This document shows positions 60,706 through 64,000 of a stretch of 64,000 nucleotides of DNA, piece after piece. Origin of the DNA: Eremothecium cymbalariae DBVPG#7215 (taxonomy: Eukaryota > Ascomycota > Saccharomycetes > Saccharomycetales > Saccharomycetaceae); the NCBI RefSeq assembly GCF_000235365.1, contig NC_016453.1:1302001-1366000 (forward strand), given 5' to 3'. Below the pieces are notes generated by a model that saw only the letters and a list, made by a program, of their open reading frames with translations, did no database searches and was not told the origin of the DNA. The number at the start of each line of letters is the position of its first letter. Positions within the stretch are counted from its first letter, which is position 1. The position numbers were made by a program, and so were the translations under genes.

Positions 60706-63700
60706 CTAGTTTTTAATCATCATTGGTCTATCTTGAGGAGCCTGGTTCCTTGATCTATCTGGGTGATCCATGGTTATGTAATCTAAGTTGTTCATCAAAT
60801 CATGCAATATAATTTGATTTGAATCTTCATCGTTGGCTCCGCTGAGCGATTTGAAAACCGCACCTTTATCAGTACTGTACAATATACCTAACTTGATTTT
60901 AGAGAACTCCTTCTGACCTAAGCCAAACTTTTCATGCAATCTCTTTTTTGTCTCTACAAATATCTCTCCAGGAAGCAACGTAAATAAAAATGATATCCCA
61001 TGTTTGTTCTCCCACTCTTTAAAAAATTGCTGAACAATAACAATAATCCCAACGTCGATTGAACCTTTTATAATATTTAAATCTTCCTCCTTGCTATCAT
61101 TAACAGAATCAGTAGGAGATTGTTGTTCAAGCTGGTAAACCGTAGCTACTTCTTCTGGTAAGACACGGGCAAATATTAGGAACGATTCATCAACAGATTC
61201 CATTTTTGAATCCAATGACAGAATCCCTTGGAATCTATTATCTGAATTTGTCCACATCAACACTTCGTCCTTTTGCTCATCATTGAATCCTACCCTTAGC
61301 TGGACTTTGTCCAAGAATTCTCTTACAGTACTTGAAGTTGAAACCCTAAACTCGTACGGATGATAATGGACATAACTGTCTTCAAGCCAGTAAAATTTAA
61401 CGGAACGTAAATGCTCTAATTCTGTTAACGGGATTGATAATACCTCATATTCAAATGGTGGAATCGAATTTCTACTGTATCTCTTTACTAAATAGTCCGT
61501 TAAATGACTACTGGAATCCATTGGAAATCTGCCATTTGAATAAACTGCATACAACCTTAGATATTCATGTTCTAGATTGACATAGCTCGCTACTACCTTT
61601 GCAAGCTCTTCGTTACTGCACTTGACAGATATCCAAAATTCGAATTCAACAGGACCGTCATTATCTCTTAGAACATATTCTTCTTCACAAGGCTTAGCCT
61701 TCGAAATTTTTAATTTCACCCTATTTCTTAAATATTCATAAAATTCTATGACAGTAGGGTAAAACGGAACCTTAGTAGGCACTTCGGAAGGATTTATGCA
61801 GAAAGCAATAACATCCCCATCCATAAGCTCAGTGCGGATCAATTCTGTACTATTATCAACAGCTTCAACTCCATCAGGTCCATATTCTTCCACAAATTCG
61901 ATCTTTTGATCAATATTAAACAACTTCGACAAAACAGTTTCTAATTCTGTTAACTTTGAGTACTGCGATAAAACAATATGACCAATACCAGTTAACCTCT
62001 GCTTTTTAATATCAAACATTTTTACAAATAATAAAACTTTCGTTTGATCATTTTCTCTAATGTAACTTTCAGATGAGGGCAACTTGTCTTCATTTATCAT
62101 TGATCTAATTTCCTCGTGTAACTTAGAAAAGTCTCCAGTAAAAGATACTTTATCCAAAATACTGTGAATGTATCCTAAGTCATTATAAGATTCCTCCACA
62201 AAAAGATCAATGGCTGTACTTCTTCCTTGAGAGGTCATCACACTTCCCAATGTGATATCGTCATAACTAGGAAGAATTGGTACATCAAGTCGCAAACTAG
62301 CGTTTGTTCTGTAGTTTATTGTCCAATATCTAACCAATTCCTTCCTGTTAATACCTAGTTTTTCATTAAATAACTCATAAATATCCTTCATCTTTGTGGA
62401 TTTTGCGAGTTTCATATTAAAGGCATACTCATCTTTCTCATGCAATTCGGAAATATAGAGCTTAGAACGATCATTTGGTGATAAATCGTAACCTTGATAG
62501 TGAACAAAATTCCTCATAGAATGAACATAAACTTTCGCATATAGATGCATCTCTTCTCGTTCTTTTTGCAATCTCTCACGTTCCTTTAGCTCTTCTTCAA
62601 TATTTTCAACAATATGCTGAGGAACATCACTATCTTCTACCTCCTGGAGGATAGTTGGTTCCATATCTTCTTTGATGTACACTAACATATAAGCACTAGT
62701 CTGACGGGCAATTAAATAGTTTTGATATTGTTCTTTACTCAAGGAACGCAATTCATATTCCGGTAACCTATCAAAACCAAAATTTTGCTCGAAAACTTGC
62801 TTTTTAGTGACTTGCCAAACTTTATCATCATCAAACCGATACCACTTATCATCAAGACCAGGTTTAATCATTGCATAATAATGGCCAGTTGATATATCAC
62901 CTGTATGGACCAAAACTCCGTGAAGATTATACATCATGCTCTCTGGTCGAATTTTGCGAACTTCTGGGTCAAGATATGGAGAAAGATCAATCGATTCTGG
63001 AAATTCATAGCGATCGTTGATCTTAATTAACTGGTCATAATTAAAATCATACTCAAATCTTTTTAGCTGTAAATGCAAAACTGGAGGAAACGATTCAAAT
63101 ACAACACCTTTTTTTGCATCCTGCAACCCATAGCGTTGAGCAGCGTACTGGTTTTCACCGTCCATCATTTCAACCTCAATATAATTTTCAAAAGCTTGAT
63201 TCAACCCATTTAATCCCTTTACATTTAACTGTATATCCCAGAAATCCTCAACTCGAGAAGATTCATACTCAACATTGACACATTTGATATAGCTCTTCAT
63301 TTTACCAACAAATATTTCATTTAATTTCCCTTCAACTTCAGTGGCCTTCATCTTATTTTCCAATCTATCCATTAAGATACGGTTCAGCTCCTGTACATCG
63401 TGCTGCGTGAATGCATCTCCGGTATCCCAACCAAAGGACCTAGTTAATTCAAATGTATCAAGTGGTTCACTGGAGCGCTGTAACTTATAAAACGCCCTTT
63501 GTAATGCTAATGGTACACTATTGGAAGGTGTTTCACCATCTGTAGGAATATGGTAAACCAACTTTCTAAAATATTTCGTAAAATAATAGGACTGTAATAA
63601 TGAATTTAAGTAACATGTAGCACCCTGGTTTTTCAATCCTACAAATCCAGTTACCTTCTTCGAATCATAATTAACAAAATTGTGCCACAACACCCCGGTA

Positions 63701-64000
63701 GTATCTTTGATAATCCTGATAAACACAGAAACATTTAACTGATCTTGGTTTAGAAACCCAGAGGGCCTAGCCCTTGACTGGGAACGCAAATATTCAAGCT
63801 CGATCAAGTTGGAAAACCCCCAATCCTTGTCAATCTCATTGAATCGATGATGAGACCTACTAATTAACTGCGTAGTCTTATCGTCCCCAGGCTTAGATAG
63901 AGCAATTGCAAACTGTGCACACACGTACCAGTCTGGATCTGGTTTTTCATCTTCTTTTACAACGGGATGTGGAGCCAAGTACATAGCTATACCTTTCGTG
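60706..64000 (-). CDS. UBP15: UBP15, ubiquitin-specific protease (USP7 family), N-terminus outside window
   Basis: Ubp15 removes ubiquitin from several substrates and is the yeast relative of human USP7. The visible frame runs past the window edge: the codons before the Met at 63984 read TKGIA, continuing the MATH (TRAF) domain, so that Met is internal. The USP domain follows with the Cys box GLKNQGATCYLNSLL (Cys codon 63613-63615) and the His box GDISTGHYYAMIKP. After it come about 700 residues of ubiquitin-like repeats, ending SNLDYITMDHPDRSR and DRPMMIKN, as in S. cerevisiae. Roughly 1,098 of about 1,230 residues are present. Confidence 0.96.
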   Translation of the reverse strand, partial: TKGIAMYLAPHPVVKEDEKPDPDWYVCAQFAIALSKPGDDKTTQLISRSHHRFNEIDKDWGFSNLIELEYLRSQSRARPSGFLNQDQLNVSVFIRIIKDTTGVLWHNFVNYDSKKVTGFVGLKNQGATCYLNSLLQSYYFTKYFRKLVYHIPTDGETPSNSVPLALQRAFYKLQRSSEPLDTFELTRSFGWDTGDAFTQHDVQELNRILMDRLENKMKATEVEGKLNEIFVGKMKSYIKCVNVEYESSRVEDFWDIQLNVKGLNGLNQAFENYIEVEMMDGENQYAAQRYGLQDAKKGVVFESFPPVLHLQLKRFEYDFNYDQLIKINDRYEFPESIDLSPYLDPEVRKIRPESMMYNLHGVLVHTGDISTGHYYAMIKPGLDDKWYRFDDDKVWQVTKKQVFEQNFGFDRLPEYELRSLSKEQYQNYLIARQTSAYMLVYIKEDMEPTILQEVEDSDVPQHIVENIEEELKERERLQKEREEMHLYAKVYVHSMRNFVHYQGYDLSPNDRSKLYISELHEKDEYAFNMKLAKSTKMKDIYELFNEKLGINRKELVRYWTINYRTNASLRLDVPILPSYDDITLGSVMTSQGRSTAIDLFVEESYNDLGYIHSILDKVSFTGDFSKLHEEIRSMINEDKLPSSESYIRENDQTKVLLFVKMFDIKKQRLTGIGHIVLSQYSKLTELETVLSKLFNIDQKIEFVEEYGPDGVEAVDNSTELIRTELMDGDVIAFCINPSEVPTKVPFYPTVIEFYEYLRNRVKLKISKAKPCEEEYVLRDNDGPVEFEFWISVKCSNEELAKVVASYVNLEHEYLRLYAVYSNGRFPMDSSSHLTDYLVKRYSRNSIPPFEYEVLSIPLTELEHLRSVKFYWLEDSYVHYHPYEFRVSTSSTVREFLDKVQLRVGFNDEQKDEVLMWTNSDNRFQGILSLDSKMESVDESFLIFARVLPEEVATVYQLEQQSPTDSVNDSKEEDLNIIKGSIDVGIIVIVQQFFKEWENKHGISFLFTLLPGEIFVETKKRLHEKFGLGQKEFSKIKLGILYSTDKGAVFKSLSGANDEDSNQIILHDLMNNLDYITMDHPDRSRNQAPQDRPMMIKN

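Noticed and set aside
1..64000. tRNA genes, transposons or LTRs, and CRISPR arrays
   Set aside because: I looked in the gaps for B-box (GGTTCGANTCC) sequences, LTR-like TG...CA ends and regular spaced repeats and found none that I could support. A tRNAscan or Rfam run would be decisive.

Overview
This is nuclear DNA of a budding yeast of the family Saccharomycetaceae: short intergenic gaps, no visible introns or tRNA genes, about 40% GC by eye, and nearly every gene recognisable as the counterpart of a Saccharomyces cerevisiae gene. Genes that lie on two S. cerevisiae chromosomes, the YGR274-YGR285 arm and the YMR299-YMR314 arm, are interleaved here in one series. That is the expected single-copy order of a lineage that did not undergo the whole-genome duplication (Kluyveromyces, Lachancea, Eremothecium, Zygosaccharomyces and Torulaspora are all possible). 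I could not fix the genus.

Layout. 1-10.8 kb: TAF1 (N-terminal part), RTT102, RNH70, DYN3, ADE4, ATM1. From about 11 kb to the end the same ancestral series continues but inverted: PRE5, TGL3, ELP6, ZUO1, ERV29, GLC8, a YMR310C/YGR283C-type SPOUT protein, BGL2, NIP1, [HMG-box protein], YOR1, [CBS-PB1 membrane protein], [Fungal_trans protein], PSE1, PXR1, two tandem GAS1-type genes, FKS3, an SCW4/SCW10-type glucanase, CWC22, CAB4 and UBP15 (truncated by the window edge). The ATM1-PRE5 gap is therefore an inversion junction relative to S. cerevisiae. The three genes in brackets have no counterpart that I recognise in the S. cerevisiae segments and form the most lineage-specific stretch (25-39 kb).

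Functional themes. A beta-1,3-glucan neighbourhood spans 44.3-57.4 kb: a glucan synthase, two adjacent glucanosyltransferases and a GH17 enzyme, with a second GH17 enzyme (BGL2) at 20.8 kb. The two GAS1-type genes share nearly identical DNA patches inside otherwise diverged sequence, as after gene conversion. Recognisable regulatory sites fit their genes: a Rpn4 PACE site before PRE5, a Bas1/Gcn4 site before ADE4, a perfect Ume6 URS1 before FKS3, and RRPE/PAC-like sites before ZUO1, PXR1 and the SPOUT gene.

Sequence quality. ZUO1 (two sites), the SPOUT gene and FKS3 are interrupted by single-base frameshifts in or beside homopolymer or A-rich tracts, while protein similarity continues across each break. 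These look like base-calling errors in a draft assembly, and I annotate each as one gene. The least ordinary observation is an HMG box of Ste11/Mat-Mc type (25.2-25.7 kb) that is split by an in-frame insertion of about 85 residues. I found no clearly new multi-gene system.
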